Made by a program: the position numbers and the translations under genes. The notes under the pieces were generated by a model. That model was not told the DNA's origin, did not search any database, and saw nothing but the letters and a program-made list of their open reading frames with translations. Shown here in pieces: positions 1 to 9,039 of a DNA stretch of 17,614 nt. The DNA lies in the NCBI GenBank assembly GCA_016206565.1, contig JACQRG010000032.1:1-17614 (forward strand), written 5' to 3'. Every line of letters begins with the position of its first letter. The stretch's first letter is position 1. This DNA is from Candidatus Omnitrophota bacterium. Its GTDB lineage: Bacteria; Omnitrophota; Gorgyraeia; Aquiviventales; Aquiviventaceae.

Positions 1-638
<638 letters not shown>

Positions 639-639
<1 letters not shown>

Positions 640-950
640 TGCCGCTGACACGGTGGTTGACGCTCATCGGGATCGTGATGCTGCTGGGATGGCTGCAGGT
701 CATCCAGCGCAACAACGCGTACCTGCAAGCCTACGCGCTCGGTTCGCTGCAGCAGCAGCTGCACCGCGAGGCGACCGAGGTCGCCTGGATGGACGTGCAG
801 GTGCAGCGGCTCGCCTCGCCGACCGCGCTGGCGCGCGCGCAAGAGACGCGCAAGCTGGAGCTGGCCGCCTGGAAGACGCTGCCGGCCTTAGCACCGCTGG
901 CGCAGCTGGCCTCCGCGCCGCCGCAGGACCAGGCGGGGCTGGGGGACTGA
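639..950 (+). CDS. ftsL: FtsL-like septum protein, small bitopic membrane protein
   Basis: Predicted 103-residue protein placed exactly where ftsL sits, between rsmH and ftsI. Seen in the sequence: a short N-terminus, one hydrophobic segment at about residues 5-22, then a charged and Gln/Leu-rich stretch (about 25-85) suited to a coiled coil, and an Ala/Pro-rich tail. This is the architecture of FtsL, the divisome scaffold that pairs with FtsB/DivIC and FtsQ outside the membrane. FtsL sequences are poorly conserved, so the call rests mainly on position, size and topology. The ATG at 639 was chosen because it overlaps the rsmH stop by one base; upstream in-frame sequence would lie inside rsmH. 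The TGA overlaps the ftsI start by one base. Confidence 0.8.
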
Positions 951-2641
951 TGCGCACCACCAACGACCGGATCGTGGCGGCGATGGCCGTGAGCTTCGGA
1001 TTGCTGGCTCTGCTCATCGCGCGCTGCGCGTGGCTGCAGGTGGTGGCGGCGAAGCGCTACCGGTCGCTGGGCGAGGGCCAGCATCAGGCCGCGCAGGTGC
1101 TGCGCGCCCAGCGGGGCACCATCTATGACCGCCACGGCCGGGTGCTGGCGATGAGCGCCTCGGCGCCCTCGGTGTTCGCGGATCCCGCGCTGGTGGCGTC
1201 CACCGCATCGGCGGCGCGCGAACTCGCCCCCGTGGTCGGCGCGAACCGCGAGCGGCTGGAGGCGCGGCTGGAGCACGGCAAGCGGTTCGCCTGGGTCGCG
1301 CGGCAGCTGGATTTGGGCCTGGCCGAGCGCGTGGCGGCGCTGCGCTCGCCCGGCATCGGCATCCGCGAGGAACCGCGGCGGCTCTATCCGCAGGGCATGC
1401 TGGCCAGCCACGTCCTGGGCTTCGTGGACGTGGACCACCGGGGACTGGAAGGCCTCGAGCTGGACCTCAACAGCGCGCTGCGGGGGCAGCCCGGCTGGCG
1501 CTCCACCGTGCGCGACGCCAAGGGCGACGCGCTCATCGGCCCGTGGACCGTGGAGACCGCGCCGAGGGACGGCCTGGACGCGGTCCTGACCATTGACAGC
1601 GTCGTGCAGGCGGTGGTCGAGGAAGCGCTGGACTGGGGCATGAAGAAGTACCACGCGCAGGGCGGCTCCATCGTGGTGCTGGACCCGCGCACCGGCGATG
1701 TGCTCGCCATGGCCACGCGCCCCGGCTACGACCCGAACGAGCCGGCGGGCGCTGCGCTGGAGGCGCGCCGCAACCGGACCGTCACCGACCTCTTCGAGCC
1801 CGGCAGCGTCTTCAAGGTCGTGACGGCCGCCGCGCTGCTGGAAGAGGGGCGCATCCTGCCGTCCGAGATGGTGGATTGCGGGCAGGGCGAATACCACACG
1901 GTGGGCAGCCACATCCTGCACGACCACACGCCGCACGGGCTGCTGTCGTTCCATGACGTCATCGTGCTCTCCTCCAACATCGGCACCGCGAAGGCGGCCC
2001 AGCGCTTAAGCCGCGAGGAGCTCTACCGGTACATCACGGCCTTCGGCTTCGGGCGCAAGACCGGCATTGACGTGCCGGGCGAGGTCTCCGGCATGGTGCC
2101 ATCACCGGCACGATGGTCGGGCACCTCCCACTGGAACATTCCCATCGGCCAGGGCGTGGCGGTCACGCCGATCCAGCTGGCGAGCATGATGGCGACCATT
2201 GCCAACGGCGGGGTGCGCATGCCCCCGCGCGTGGTGCGGCGCCTCGGAACCCCGCAGGGACGCGTGGTGTACGAGGCGCCGGTTGGCACGGGCGAGCGCG
2301 TCATCCGCCAGGAGACTGCCGAGATCTTGCACCAGATGCTCGTCGGGGTTGTCGAGTCGGGCACCGGCCGGCTGGCGAAGATCCAGGGCCTCGCGGTGGC
2401 CGGCAAAACCGGGACGGCTCAGAAACTTGAGCCGAACGGCCACTACTCCCACAGTCGATACGTCGCCTCATTCGTCGGCTATGGGCCGGTGCCTGACTCG
2501 ATGTTCGTCATCGTAGTCTCCATGGACGAGCCGCGCCCCGCGTACTTCGGGGGCGTGGTCTCCGCGCCGATGTTCAAGCGCATCGTGGAGCGGCTGCAAA
2601 GTTACTGGGGTCTTGAGCGGCCAGCCGGAATCATGCTATGA
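950..2641 (+). CDS. ftsI: Peptidoglycan D,D-transpeptidase FtsI (PBP3-type, class B penicillin-binding protein)
   Basis: 563-residue class B PBP that crosslinks septal peptidoglycan. One N-terminal membrane anchor (about residues 8-32) is followed by the PBP dimerisation domain with RGTIYDRHGRVLA, then the transpeptidase domain. All three active-site motifs are visible: SVFK with nucleophile Ser286 and Lys289, SSN at 341-343, and KTGT starting at Lys486. It ends soon after the catalytic domain with no PASTA repeats, unlike SpoVD or Firmicute PBP2x types. The ATG at 950 overlaps the ftsL stop (TGATG); the frame stays open upstream to 653, but that part lies over ftsL and has no family similarity. 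Its last codons overlap a candidate promoter for murE. As the partner of FtsW in the same cluster it would act at the division septum. Confidence 0.97.
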   Translation: MRTTNDRIVAAMAVSFGLLALLIARCAWLQVVAAKRYRSLGEGQHQAAQVLRAQRGTIYDRHGRVLAMSASAPSVFADPALVASTASAARELAPVVGANRERLEARLEHGKRFAWVARQLDLGLAERVAALRSPGIGIREEPRRLYPQGMLASHVLGFVDVDHRGLEGLELDLNSALRGQPGWRSTVRDAKGDALIGPWTVETAPRDGLDAVLTIDSVVQAVVEEALDWGMKKYHAQGGSIVVLDPRTGDVLAMATRPGYDPNEPAGAALEARRNRTVTDLFEPGSVFKVVTAAALLEEGRILPSEMVDCGQGEYHTVGSHILHDHTPHGLLSFHDVIVLSSNIGTAKAAQRLSREELYRYITAFGFGRKTGIDVPGEVSGMVPSPARWSGTSHWNIPIGQGVAVTPIQLASMMATIANGGVRMPPRVVRRLGTPQGRVVYEAPVGTGERVIRQETAEILHQMLVGVVESGTGRLAKIQGLAVAGKTGTAQKLEPNGHYSHSRYVASFVGYGPVPDSMFVIVVSMDEPRPAYFGGVVSAPMFKRIVERLQSYWGLERPAGIML

Positions 2642-2642
2642 T
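2613..2642 (+). promoter_or_regulatory. Candidate sigma70-type promoter for murE and downstream genes, inside the end of ftsI
   Basis: TTGAGC at 2613-2618 (4 of 6 matches to the -35 consensus) is separated by 18 nt from TATGAT at 2637-2642 (5 of 6 matches to the -10). The three bases before the -10 are TGC, an extended -10 element. Transcription would start near 2649, giving murE a leader of about 130 nt. It lies just before the only sizeable gap in the cell-wall block, and the same layout recurs before yggS. Inferred from sequence only. Confidence 0.6.
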
Positions 2643-2781
2643 ATCGCCATCATTTCCTTCCTCTATTATGGCGCTGCAGCTCGTGTGGGACGTGTGCCTC
2701 GCCGGCGCCAGGATTGTCCCCGCACTCCCCCAACCCCTGGGGTTCATCCCGCCGAAGCCCACAATGTCTGGTGGGCGATGA
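2638..2781 (+). CDS. Possible small ORF or leader peptide linking ftsI to murE (47 codons)
   Basis: Unrecognised short reading frame filling the ftsI-murE gap. Its ATG at 2638 overlaps the ftsI stop as ATGA, and its TGA at 2779 overlaps the murE start as ATGA, the coupling arrangement used elsewhere in this cluster. An internal ATG at 2668 would give a 37-residue version compatible with the promoter at 2613-2642. The peptide has a hydrophobic middle (ALQLVWDVCLAGARIV) and a Pro-rich end (PALPQPLGFIPPKP). Arguments against it: no Shine-Dalgarno, third-position GC of only about 70 percent, and open frames are common by chance at this base composition. It could simply be untranslated leader. I see no convincing terminator or riboswitch fold in this stretch. 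Confidence 0.25.
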   Translation: MISPSFPSSIMALQLVWDVCLAGARIVPALPQPLGFIPPKPTMSGGR

Positions 2782-4265
2782 TTACCCTGCGGGATCTGCT
2801 GCAGGGGGTCAGCGCCCAGCCGCTGGCGGCGGTTCCGGTCACCGGCATCGCGCGGCACTCCAAGCAGGTCAGGCCGGGCGACGTGTTCGTCGCCATCGCG
2901 GGCGCGAGCGCCGACGGCCATGCGTTCATCGCGGAGGCCGTGGCGCGCGGCGCTGCGGCCGTGGTCTCGCAGCGATTCCCGCAGCCGGGCCGCGGCGGCG
3001 CGCCGCCGTCCCGCAGCTGCCCCTGCATCGTCGTGCCGGACACCCGCGCAGCGCTCGCCGTGATGGCCGCGCGGTTCTACGGCCATCCGTCGCGCAAGCT
3101 GCGGCTCATCGGCGTCACCGGGACGACCGGCAAGACCACCACGACCTACCTGCTGCGTTCCATCCTGCGCTCCACCGGCGTCTCGGTCGGCATGCTGGGC
3201 ACGGTGGTCTACCAAATCGGCGGCCGCGAGATTCCGTCCACGAACACCACGCCGGGCCCGCTGGAGCTGCAGCGGTATTTCGCGCAGATGGTGGGCGAGG
3301 GGTTGCCGTGGTGCGTGATGGAGGCCTCCTCCCACGCCCTGGACCAGGGCCGGCTCTCCGGGGTGGAGTTTGACGCGGCCATCTTCACCAACCTCGGCTC
3401 CGACCACCTGGATTACCACAAGACCCCCGAAGCCTATGCCGCGGCCAAGCGCCGGATCTTCGAGCACCTGAAGCCCGACGGCTGCGCGGTGCTCAACAGC
3501 GACGATCCCCACGGGCGCGTGCTGGCGCAGACCCTGCCGAGCCGCGAGTGCGTGACGTACGGCATGGAGCAGCCCGCCAAGGTCTTCGCGCGCAACATCG
3601 TCTGCACCTGGCATGGCATCGAGCTGGTGCTGGAATCGCCGTGGGGCACGATGCCCATCGCCACGCCGCTGCTGGGCCGCCACAACGTCTGGAACCTGGC
3701 GGCCGCGGCCGCCGCGCTGCTGCGCCTGGGCGTGCCGCTGGCGCTGATCCGGCGCGGCTTAGCCGACGTGGAGCAGGTGCCCGGCCGGCTGGAGCGCGTG
3801 CCCTGTGAAGGCGGGCCCGCCATCCTCGTGGATTACGCTCACACCGCCGATGCGCTGCGCCAGGCGCTGCTCGCCCTGCGGGAGCTGACGCGTGGCCGCC
3901 TCATCGTGGTGTTCGGCTGCGGCGGCGACCGGGACCGGACCAAGCGGCCGGTCATGGGCAAGATGGCCAGCCTGCTGGCCGACGCGGTGGTGCTGACGTC
4001 CGACAACCCCCGCAGCGAAGATCCGCACGTCATTCTGCAGCAGATCAAGGCGGGGTTCGCGCCGGGCTTCAGCCAGCACCAGGTGGTGCCGGACCGCGAG
4101 CAGGCCATCGCCGCAGCGCTGGCCATGGCGCGTCCGGAGGACACGGTCGTGGTCGCCGGCAAGGGCCACGAGGCGCATCAGACCGTCGGGCACGTGGCGA
4201 TTCCGTTCATGGACCGCGACGTCATCGAGCGATGGGTGGCGTCGCGCCACGCGGTGGCGGTGTGA
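2778..4265 (+). CDS. murE: UDP-MurNAc-L-Ala-D-Glu:meso-diaminopimelate ligase MurE
   Basis: Cytoplasmic ATP-dependent ligase that adds the third stem-peptide residue; 495 residues, usual for the family. Motifs in order: N-terminal uridine-binding domain with GDVFVAIAG; the P-loop TGTTGKTTTT with Lys119; substrate-binding STNTTPGP; MEASSHALDQGRL; TNLGSDHLDYHKT followed by YAAAKRRIF with the lysine expected to be carbamylated; VDYAHTADAL; and DNPRSEDP at 409-416. DNPR is the motif associated with meso-diaminopimelate rather than L-lysine. The ATG at 2778 was chosen because MITLRDLLQGV aligns with the family N-terminus; the frame is open back to 2613, but that extension is not family-like. A Pro/Gly-rich stretch near residue 75 looks like a loop insertion. 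Probably transcribed from the promoter at 2613-2642 as well as by readthrough. Confidence 0.97.
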   Translation: MITLRDLLQGVSAQPLAAVPVTGIARHSKQVRPGDVFVAIAGASADGHAFIAEAVARGAAAVVSQRFPQPGRGGAPPSRSCPCIVVPDTRAALAVMAARFYGHPSRKLRLIGVTGTTGKTTTTYLLRSILRSTGVSVGMLGTVVYQIGGREIPSTNTTPGPLELQRYFAQMVGEGLPWCVMEASSHALDQGRLSGVEFDAAIFTNLGSDHLDYHKTPEAYAAAKRRIFEHLKPDGCAVLNSDDPHGRVLAQTLPSRECVTYGMEQPAKVFARNIVCTWHGIELVLESPWGTMPIATPLLGRHNVWNLAAAAAALLRLGVPLALIRRGLADVEQVPGRLERVPCEGGPAILVDYAHTADALRQALLALRELTRGRLIVVFGCGGDRDRTKRPVMGKMASLLADAVVLTSDNPRSEDPHVILQQIKAGFAPGFSQHQVVPDREQAIAAALAMARPEDTVVVAGKGHEAHQTVGHVAIPFMDRDVIERWVASRHAVAV

Positions 4266-4267
4266 CG

Positions 4268-5674
4268 ATGGCGGCGTGGACGGTGCAGCAGCTGCTGGAG
4301 GCGACCGAGGGCGTGCTCTACCGCGGCGGGCCCTGCGGCGACGTGGCGGGCATCAGCATTGATTCGCGGCGCCTGCAGCCGGGCGAGGCGTACGTCGCCA
4401 TCCAGGGCAAGCGGCTGGACGGGCATGAGTTCATCCAGGAGGCGGCGTACCGCGGAGCGTCCTGCGTCATCGCGTCCCGCGAGCCGCAGCTGACCAACGG
4501 GGCGAGCACGGTGCCGGTCATCATGGTGGATGACACGACCGAGGCGCTGGGCGACCTGGCGCGCTACCACCGGCGGCGGCTGCGCGTGCCGGTGGTGGCC
4601 GTGACCGGCTCCTGCGGCAAGACGACGACCAAGGACCTCATCGCGCATTTGCTGGGCGAGCCGGAGACCATCCTGAAGACCCACGGCTCCCAGAACAACC
4701 ACATCGGCGTGCCGCTGACCATGCTGCGCCTGGCCCCCCAGCATCAGATGGCGGTGCTGGAGCTGGGCTCCAATCATCCGGGCGAGATCGCGTACCTCGC
4801 GTCCATCGCCGAGCCGGACGTGGCGGTCGTGACGAACGTCGGCCCGGCCCACCTCGAGTTCTTCGGATCGCTCATCGAGGTCATGCGGGAGAAACTCTCG
4901 CTGTGCGAGGCGGTGCCGCCCGAGGGCACGGCGGTCATCCCCGGCGACCAGCTCGACGTGTGCCTGGAAGTGCCGCGGCGGGTGGACCCGAACGTGCGGG
5001 TCGTGAGCTTCGGCACGACCGACCGGTGCGACATCCAGGCGACCGACATCCAGCCCTCCGACGAGCGCATGGCGGTGCGCCTGCGCGACCGCCTCGAGCC
5101 GTGGACAATGCCGCTGGCGGGGTACCACAACGTCGAGAACATGCTCGCGGCGGTGGCCTGCGCCTGGGCCCTCGGCGTGCCGCTCTCAGCGGCGCGCCAG
5201 CGCCTGGCCTCCTTCCGCGCCAGCCCGATGCGCTCCGAGATCGTGCGGTGCAACGGCCTGACCGTGCTCAACGACTGCTACAACGCCAACCCGCTGTCGG
5301 TGGCCCGCGCGCTCGAGATGCTGCGCGACCTCGATGTGCGGCGCCGGCTGGCCATCGTGGGCGACATGCTGGAGCTCGGCGAATACGCGCCGGCCGCGCA
5401 TCAGGCGATCGGCCGGCTCGCGACGCAGCTGGGCATTGACACCATCATGGCCGTGGGCGACTACGCGGACTGGGTTGCGCAGGGCGTGCGCGAGGTGCGG
5501 CCGGACGGAGTGAAGACCTACCGGACGGTGCAGGAGCTGCTCGCGCAGCTGCCCGGGCTGCTGCAGCACGGCGACGGGTTGCTTGTGAAGGGTTCGCGCA
5601 AACTCAATCTGGAACAGGTGACCGACTTCGTGCTTCGGCAGTACCAGCGAACGGATGGTGAGCGCGCTGGGTGA
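4268..5674 (+). CDS. murF: UDP-MurNAc-tripeptide:D-Ala-D-Ala ligase MurF
   Basis: Last cytoplasmic Mur ligase, joining the Ddl-made D-Ala-D-Ala dipeptide to UDP-MurNAc-tripeptide. The 468-residue product shows an N-terminal substrate domain (ISIDSRRLQPGEAYVAI), a P-loop GSCGKTTTKD with Lys118, LELGSNHPGEI, TNVGPAHLEFF, the NDCYNANP motif and GDMLELG in the C-terminal domain. The frame extends to 4232, but residues before the ATG lie in murE. The start is either ATG 4268, 2 nt after the murE stop, or GTG 4262, which would overlap that stop as GTGA; I chose the ATG. Its 3' end overlaps mraY by 20 nt. Identity is very secure; only the start is open by two codons. Confidence 0.96.
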   Translation: MAAWTVQQLLEATEGVLYRGGPCGDVAGISIDSRRLQPGEAYVAIQGKRLDGHEFIQEAAYRGASCVIASREPQLTNGASTVPVIMVDDTTEALGDLARYHRRRLRVPVVAVTGSCGKTTTKDLIAHLLGEPETILKTHGSQNNHIGVPLTMLRLAPQHQMAVLELGSNHPGEIAYLASIAEPDVAVVTNVGPAHLEFFGSLIEVMREKLSLCEAVPPEGTAVIPGDQLDVCLEVPRRVDPNVRVVSFGTTDRCDIQATDIQPSDERMAVRLRDRLEPWTMPLAGYHNVENMLAAVACAWALGVPLSAARQRLASFRASPMRSEIVRCNGLTVLNDCYNANPLSVARALEMLRDLDVRRRLAIVGDMLELGEYAPAAHQAIGRLATQLGIDTIMAVGDYADWVAQGVREVRPDGVKTYRTVQELLAQLPGLLQHGDGLLVKGSRKLNLEQVTDFVLRQYQRTDGERAG

Positions 5675-6605
5675 CGCCGCCCTCGTGTTCCTGACGAGCG
5701 CGGGGCTCTGTCTTGCGGTGGGAGGGTGGGCCATTCAGCGGCTGGCCAGGTTGGAAGCCATCCAGCCGGCTCGGTACGAGGACTGCCCCCCCCTCCTTGC
5801 CTATCAGCAGGCCAAGCGCGGCACGCCCACGATGGGAGGACTCTTCGTCCTGCCGGTCGCAGCCCTCGCCGCGGCGGCGGCCGGGGGCCTTCGGCAGCCC
5901 TCCGGGTGGTGGGTGCTGGGCATGATGGCCGGCCTCGGGGCGCTGGGCGCGTGGGATGACCTGTTGAAGTTCAAGCGCCCCAACGCCCAGGGGCTGCGCG
6001 CCAGGACGAAGCTTGCCGTCGCACTGGCCCTCGGCGGCCTGCTGGGTTTCTCGCTCGCGGCGCAGGCCGGCCTGGGCTGGGGCGCGGTGCCGTTCTCGAT
6101 GGTGGTGGTCGCCGGCTCGGCGCATGCCGTGAACCTGACCGACGGCATGGACGGGCTGGCCGCCGGCTGCCTGGCGGCGGCGTTCTGCGCCCTGGGGCTG
6201 GTGGCGATGGGGCAGGGGCCGCGCGCCCACGCGCTGGTGCCGTGGTGCGCGGCACTGGCGGGCGCATGCGTGGGGTTTCTGTGGTTCAACGGATTTCCGG
6301 CCTCGGTGTTCCTCGGGGACGTCGGGGCCTTGGGGTTGGGCGCGGCGCTGGGCGCTGTCAGCTTGCTGACGGGTTCGGCGCTGTGGCTGATGGTCATCGG
6401 CGGCGTGTTCGTGGCCGAGGCGGTGTCGGTGATGCTGCAGGTCGCCTCCTATAAATGGCGCAACCAGCGCCGGATCTTCCGCGTCGCCCCGCTCCATCAC
6501 CATTTTCACCTCGGCGGCCTGACCGAGCCGAAGGTCATCGTCCGGTTCTGGATCGTCGGCGTCCTGCTGGCCCTGGCGGGCTTGGGCGCCATGGAGCGGC
6601 CCTAA
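5655..6605 (+). CDS. mraY: Phospho-MurNAc-pentapeptide transferase MraY
   Basis: Integral membrane enzyme that transfers phospho-MurNAc-pentapeptide to undecaprenyl phosphate, giving lipid I. At 316 residues it is slightly short; the family usually has 320-360. Seen: RGTPTMGGL after the first helix, the DD pair at 101-102 in DDLLKFKRP, NLTDGMDGLA at 160-169, FLGD with Asp222, HHH at 281-283, then EPKVIVRFWIV. Many hydrophobic segments agree with about ten membrane helices. Two conserved spots are altered: the usual GDTGS reads GDVGA, and the residue after HHHF is His where Glu is usual. The catalytic aspartates are kept, so I expect an active enzyme. ATG 5655 (or GTG 5658) overlaps murF; the TAA overlaps murD as TAATG. 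Confidence 0.96.
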   Translation: MVSALGDAALVFLTSAGLCLAVGGWAIQRLARLEAIQPARYEDCPPLLAYQQAKRGTPTMGGLFVLPVAALAAAAAGGLRQPSGWWVLGMMAGLGALGAWDDLLKFKRPNAQGLRARTKLAVALALGGLLGFSLAAQAGLGWGAVPFSMVVVAGSAHAVNLTDGMDGLAAGCLAAAFCALGLVAMGQGPRAHALVPWCAALAGACVGFLWFNGFPASVFLGDVGALGLGAALGAVSLLTGSALWLMVIGGVFVAEAVSVMLQVASYKWRNQRRIFRVAPLHHHFHLGGLTEPKVIVRFWIVGVLLALAGLGAMERP

Positions 6606-7927
6606 TGCAGGACGCCTGGCGCGGGCGGCGCATCACCGTCGTGGGGCTGGCGCGCAGCGGCCATGCCGTGGCGCAGGTGCTCTGCCGCCTCGGCTGCCGG
6701 GTCACGGTGACCGAGCAGCGGGACACCGACAGCCTGCAGGAGGCGCGCGCGCGCCTGCTGGCGGAGGGTGTAGAGGCCGTCGAGCTCGGCGGCCACCGGC
6801 GCCGCCACCTCGAGCAGGCCGAGCTGGTGGTGGTCAGCCCCGGCGTGCCGGAGTCCTCGCCGCCCATCCAGTGGGCGCAGGAGCGCGGCGTTCCGGTGGC
6901 CAGCGAGATTGACGTGGCGGCCCAGCTGTGCCCCTCGCCCATCGTCGCGGTCACCGGCACCAACGGCAAGAGCTCGGTCGTGACGCTGCTGGCCGAGCTG
7001 TTGACGGCGGCGCGCCGGCCGGCCGTGGCCTGCGGCAACGTGGGCATTCCGTTTGCGTCCGTCCTCGAGCGCCTGGCCCCTTCCACCATCGCCGTGGTGG
7101 AAGTGAGCTCCTTCCAGCTGCTGCGCTGCGACTACTTCCGCCCCGCGATCGGGGTGCTGCTCAACGTGGGCGCCAACCACCTTGACCGGCACCAGGATCC
7201 GGCCGCGTATCTGGCGGCCAAGGCGAGGCTCTTCCAGCGCCAGACGCCGGATGACTGGGCGGTGCTCAACGCGCGCGACCCGCGGCTCGTGGCACTAGGC
7301 GAGCGGCTGCAGGCGCAGCGCGTGTGGTTCGGCGAGAACCGCGCGAACCCGCCGGCGCTGCGCCTGGCCGAGGCGACCCGGCAGTGCCTGCCGGAGAACC
7401 TGCAGGCCGTGCTGCAGGTGGCCCGCATTTTGGGCATTCCCGACCCGCTGACCTGGCAGGCCATCCGCAGCTTTCGCGGCCTGGAGCACCGCCTGGAGCA
7501 CGTGGCCACGATCCGCGGCGTGGCCTTCGTCAACGACTCCAAATCCACCACGCCCGACAGCTCGCTCTACGCGCTCGCGCAGACCCGCGGCGAGGTCGTG
7601 CCGATTTTAGGCGGGCGCGACAAGGGGCTGGATTTCCGCCCGCTCGCCGAGCGGCTGCACGAGGCCCGCGTGCGGGGCATCGTCCTGCTGGGGGAGTCGC
7701 GGGGCAAGCTGCGCGCGCTGCTCAACGGCGGCACCACGGTGCAGGAGGCCGAGACGCTGGAGGCCGCCGTGCGCGCCGCCACGAAGCTGGCCGCGCCCGG
7801 CACGACCGTCTTGCTCTCGCCGGCCTGCGCGAGCTTCGACATGTTCCGCGATTTCGAGGAGCGGGGGCGGGCCTTCAAGCGGATCGTGGAGGCCCTGGCG
7901 GCGCGCGCCGGGCAGGGGGTGGGATGA
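6605..7927 (+). CDS. murD: UDP-MurNAc-L-alanine:D-glutamate ligase MurD
   Basis: Cytoplasmic ligase that adds D-Glu to UDP-MurNAc-L-Ala; 440 residues, standard for MurD. The N-terminal Rossmann-like domain begins ITVVGLARSGHAVA. The P-loop is GTNGKSSV with Lys122 (GTNGKST is more usual). Further motifs are EVSSFQL, NVGANHLDRH, the NDSKSTTPDS substrate motif, LGGRDKGLDF, and LSPACASFDMF near the C-terminus. The ATG at 6605 shares a base with the mraY stop and has a GGAG at 6593-6596, 8 nt upstream, one of the few plausible Shine-Dalgarno sites here. The frame is open upstream to 6455, but that is mraY sequence. The stop overlaps the ftsW start as ATGA. Confidence 0.97.
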   Translation: MQDAWRGRRITVVGLARSGHAVAQVLCRLGCRVTVTEQRDTDSLQEARARLLAEGVEAVELGGHRRRHLEQAELVVVSPGVPESSPPIQWAQERGVPVASEIDVAAQLCPSPIVAVTGTNGKSSVVTLLAELLTAARRPAVACGNVGIPFASVLERLAPSTIAVVEVSSFQLLRCDYFRPAIGVLLNVGANHLDRHQDPAAYLAAKARLFQRQTPDDWAVLNARDPRLVALGERLQAQRVWFGENRANPPALRLAEATRQCLPENLQAVLQVARILGIPDPLTWQAIRSFRGLEHRLEHVATIRGVAFVNDSKSTTPDSSLYALAQTRGEVVPILGGRDKGLDFRPLAERLHEARVRGIVLLGESRGKLRALLNGGTTVQEAETLEAAVRAATKLAAPGTTVLLSPACASFDMFRDFEERGRAFKRIVEALAARAGQGVG

Positions 7928-9039
7928 ACCCCCGCAAGCTGCGCCAGCTGCTGTTCGTCATCGTCAGCGCGCTGCTGGCCATCGGCATCGTGGCGGTGGC
8001 CTCGGCCAGCGCCATGGCCTCCCAGGCGACGTACGGCCACACCTTCCATTTCGTGCACCATCACCTGGCGTCCATTGCGGTCGGGCTGCTGGCCGGGCTC
8101 GCGTGCCTGGCGATCCCCTACGAGCAGCTGCGCCGCGCGGCGCGCTGGCTGTTCGTGCTCAGCCTCCTGCTACTGGCCCTCGTGCTCCTCATCGGGCCCG
8201 AGATGGGGGGTGCCAAACGGTGGGTGCGCCTCGGGCGGCTGAGCCTTCAGCCCTCGGAGTTCGCGCAGCTGTCGCTCGTCCTCTACCTCGCCGACTTGCT
8301 GGCGCGGCACAGCGGCCGGCTGCACGAGATCCGGCGAGGGCTGCTGCCGCCGCTGGCCGCCACCGGCCTGATGGCCGGGGTGGTCCTCATCCAGCCGGAC
8401 TTGGGCACGGCGATCGTCATGGGCGCGGCGGCGATGCTGCTGCTGGCCATCGGCCGCGCGCGCGGCAAGCACCTGGCGCTGATCATGGGCGTGGCCGCCG
8501 TCGCGTTCGTCGTCCTGGTCTTCAGCGAAGAGTACCGGATGCGCCGCATGTTCGCCTTCCTGGACCCCATGAAGGACCCGCGCGGCAGCGGGTATCAGAT
8601 CCTCCAGTCCTACGTGGCCATGGCCAGCGGCGGCGTGGCCGGCCTGGGGGTCGGGGGATCGCTGCAAAAGCTCTTCTACCTGCCCAGCGCCCACGCGGAT
8701 TTCATCTTCGCCATCATCGGCGAGGAGCTCGGGCTGCTGGGTGCGACCGCGGTCATCAGCCTCTTCGGGCTGTTCCTGGCGTGCGGGTTTCGCATCGCCA
8801 TGGCCGCCCACGATCTCTTCAGCAAATACCTCGTCTGCGGGCTGGTGGGGATGATCGGCCTGGAGGCGTTCATCAATATCGCGGTCGTCATCGGCCTGCT
8901 GCCGACCAAAGGATTGCCGCTGCCGTTCATCTCGTACGGCGGCAGCGCGATGGTCATCAACCTGGTGGCCTGCGCGCTCATCCTGCAGGCCAGCCGCCAT
9001 GGAGAACGGTATGCCCTTGGAAGTGCTCTTGGTCGCTGA
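7924..9039 (+). CDS. ftsW: Septal peptidoglycan glycosyltransferase FtsW (SEDS family)
   Basis: Polytopic SEDS protein that polymerises lipid II at the septum together with FtsI. The 371-residue product has about ten hydrophobic segments and the family signatures: VASASAMAS in the first helix, KRW starting at Lys98 followed by LQPSEFAQ, QPDLGTAIV, GYQILQSYVAMASGG, PSAHADFIFAIIGEELG (Pro254 onward, Glu267-268), and PLPFISYGGSAMVINL at the C-terminus. Placement between murD and murG is the usual dcw order and favours FtsW over the sister RodA. ATG 7924 overlaps the murD stop by four bases. The 3' end overlaps murG by 29 nt, or 41 nt if the earlier murG start is used. Confidence 0.95.
   Translation: MNPRKLRQLLFVIVSALLAIGIVAVASASAMASQATYGHTFHFVHHHLASIAVGLLAGLACLAIPYEQLRRAARWLFVLSLLLLALVLLIGPEMGGAKRWVRLGRLSLQPSEFAQLSLVLYLADLLARHSGRLHEIRRGLLPPLAATGLMAGVVLIQPDLGTAIVMGAAAMLLLAIGRARGKHLALIMGVAAVAFVVLVFSEEYRMRRMFAFLDPMKDPRGSGYQILQSYVAMASGGVAGLGVGGSLQKLFYLPSAHADFIFAIIGEELGLLGATAVISLFGLFLACGFRIAMAAHDLFSKYLVCGLVGMIGLEAFINIAVVIGLLPTKGLPLPFISYGGSAMVINLVACALILQASRHGERYALGSALGR
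9001..9004 (+). promoter_or_regulatory. Shine-Dalgarno site that decides the murG start
   Basis: GGAG lies 6 nt before ATG 9011 and overlaps an earlier in-frame ATG at 8999. The earlier ATG has no purine-rich sequence in front of it. The spacing therefore favours translation from 9011, inside the end of ftsW. Confidence 0.6.

Noticed and set aside
653..949. Upstream extension of the ftsI frame
   Set aside because: It covers ftsL in another frame, is Ala/Arg/Gly-rich without similarity, and the ATG at 950 with its TGATG overlap fits the family N-terminus.
2729..2745. Possible hairpin AACCCC/GGGGTT in the murE leader as an attenuator
   Set aside because: The two arms are separated by a single base, leaving too little loop, and no T-run follows.
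2613..2777. Upstream extension of the murE frame
   Set aside because: The translated stretch is Arg/Pro-rich and not like MurE; family alignment begins at MITLRDLL (ATG 2778).
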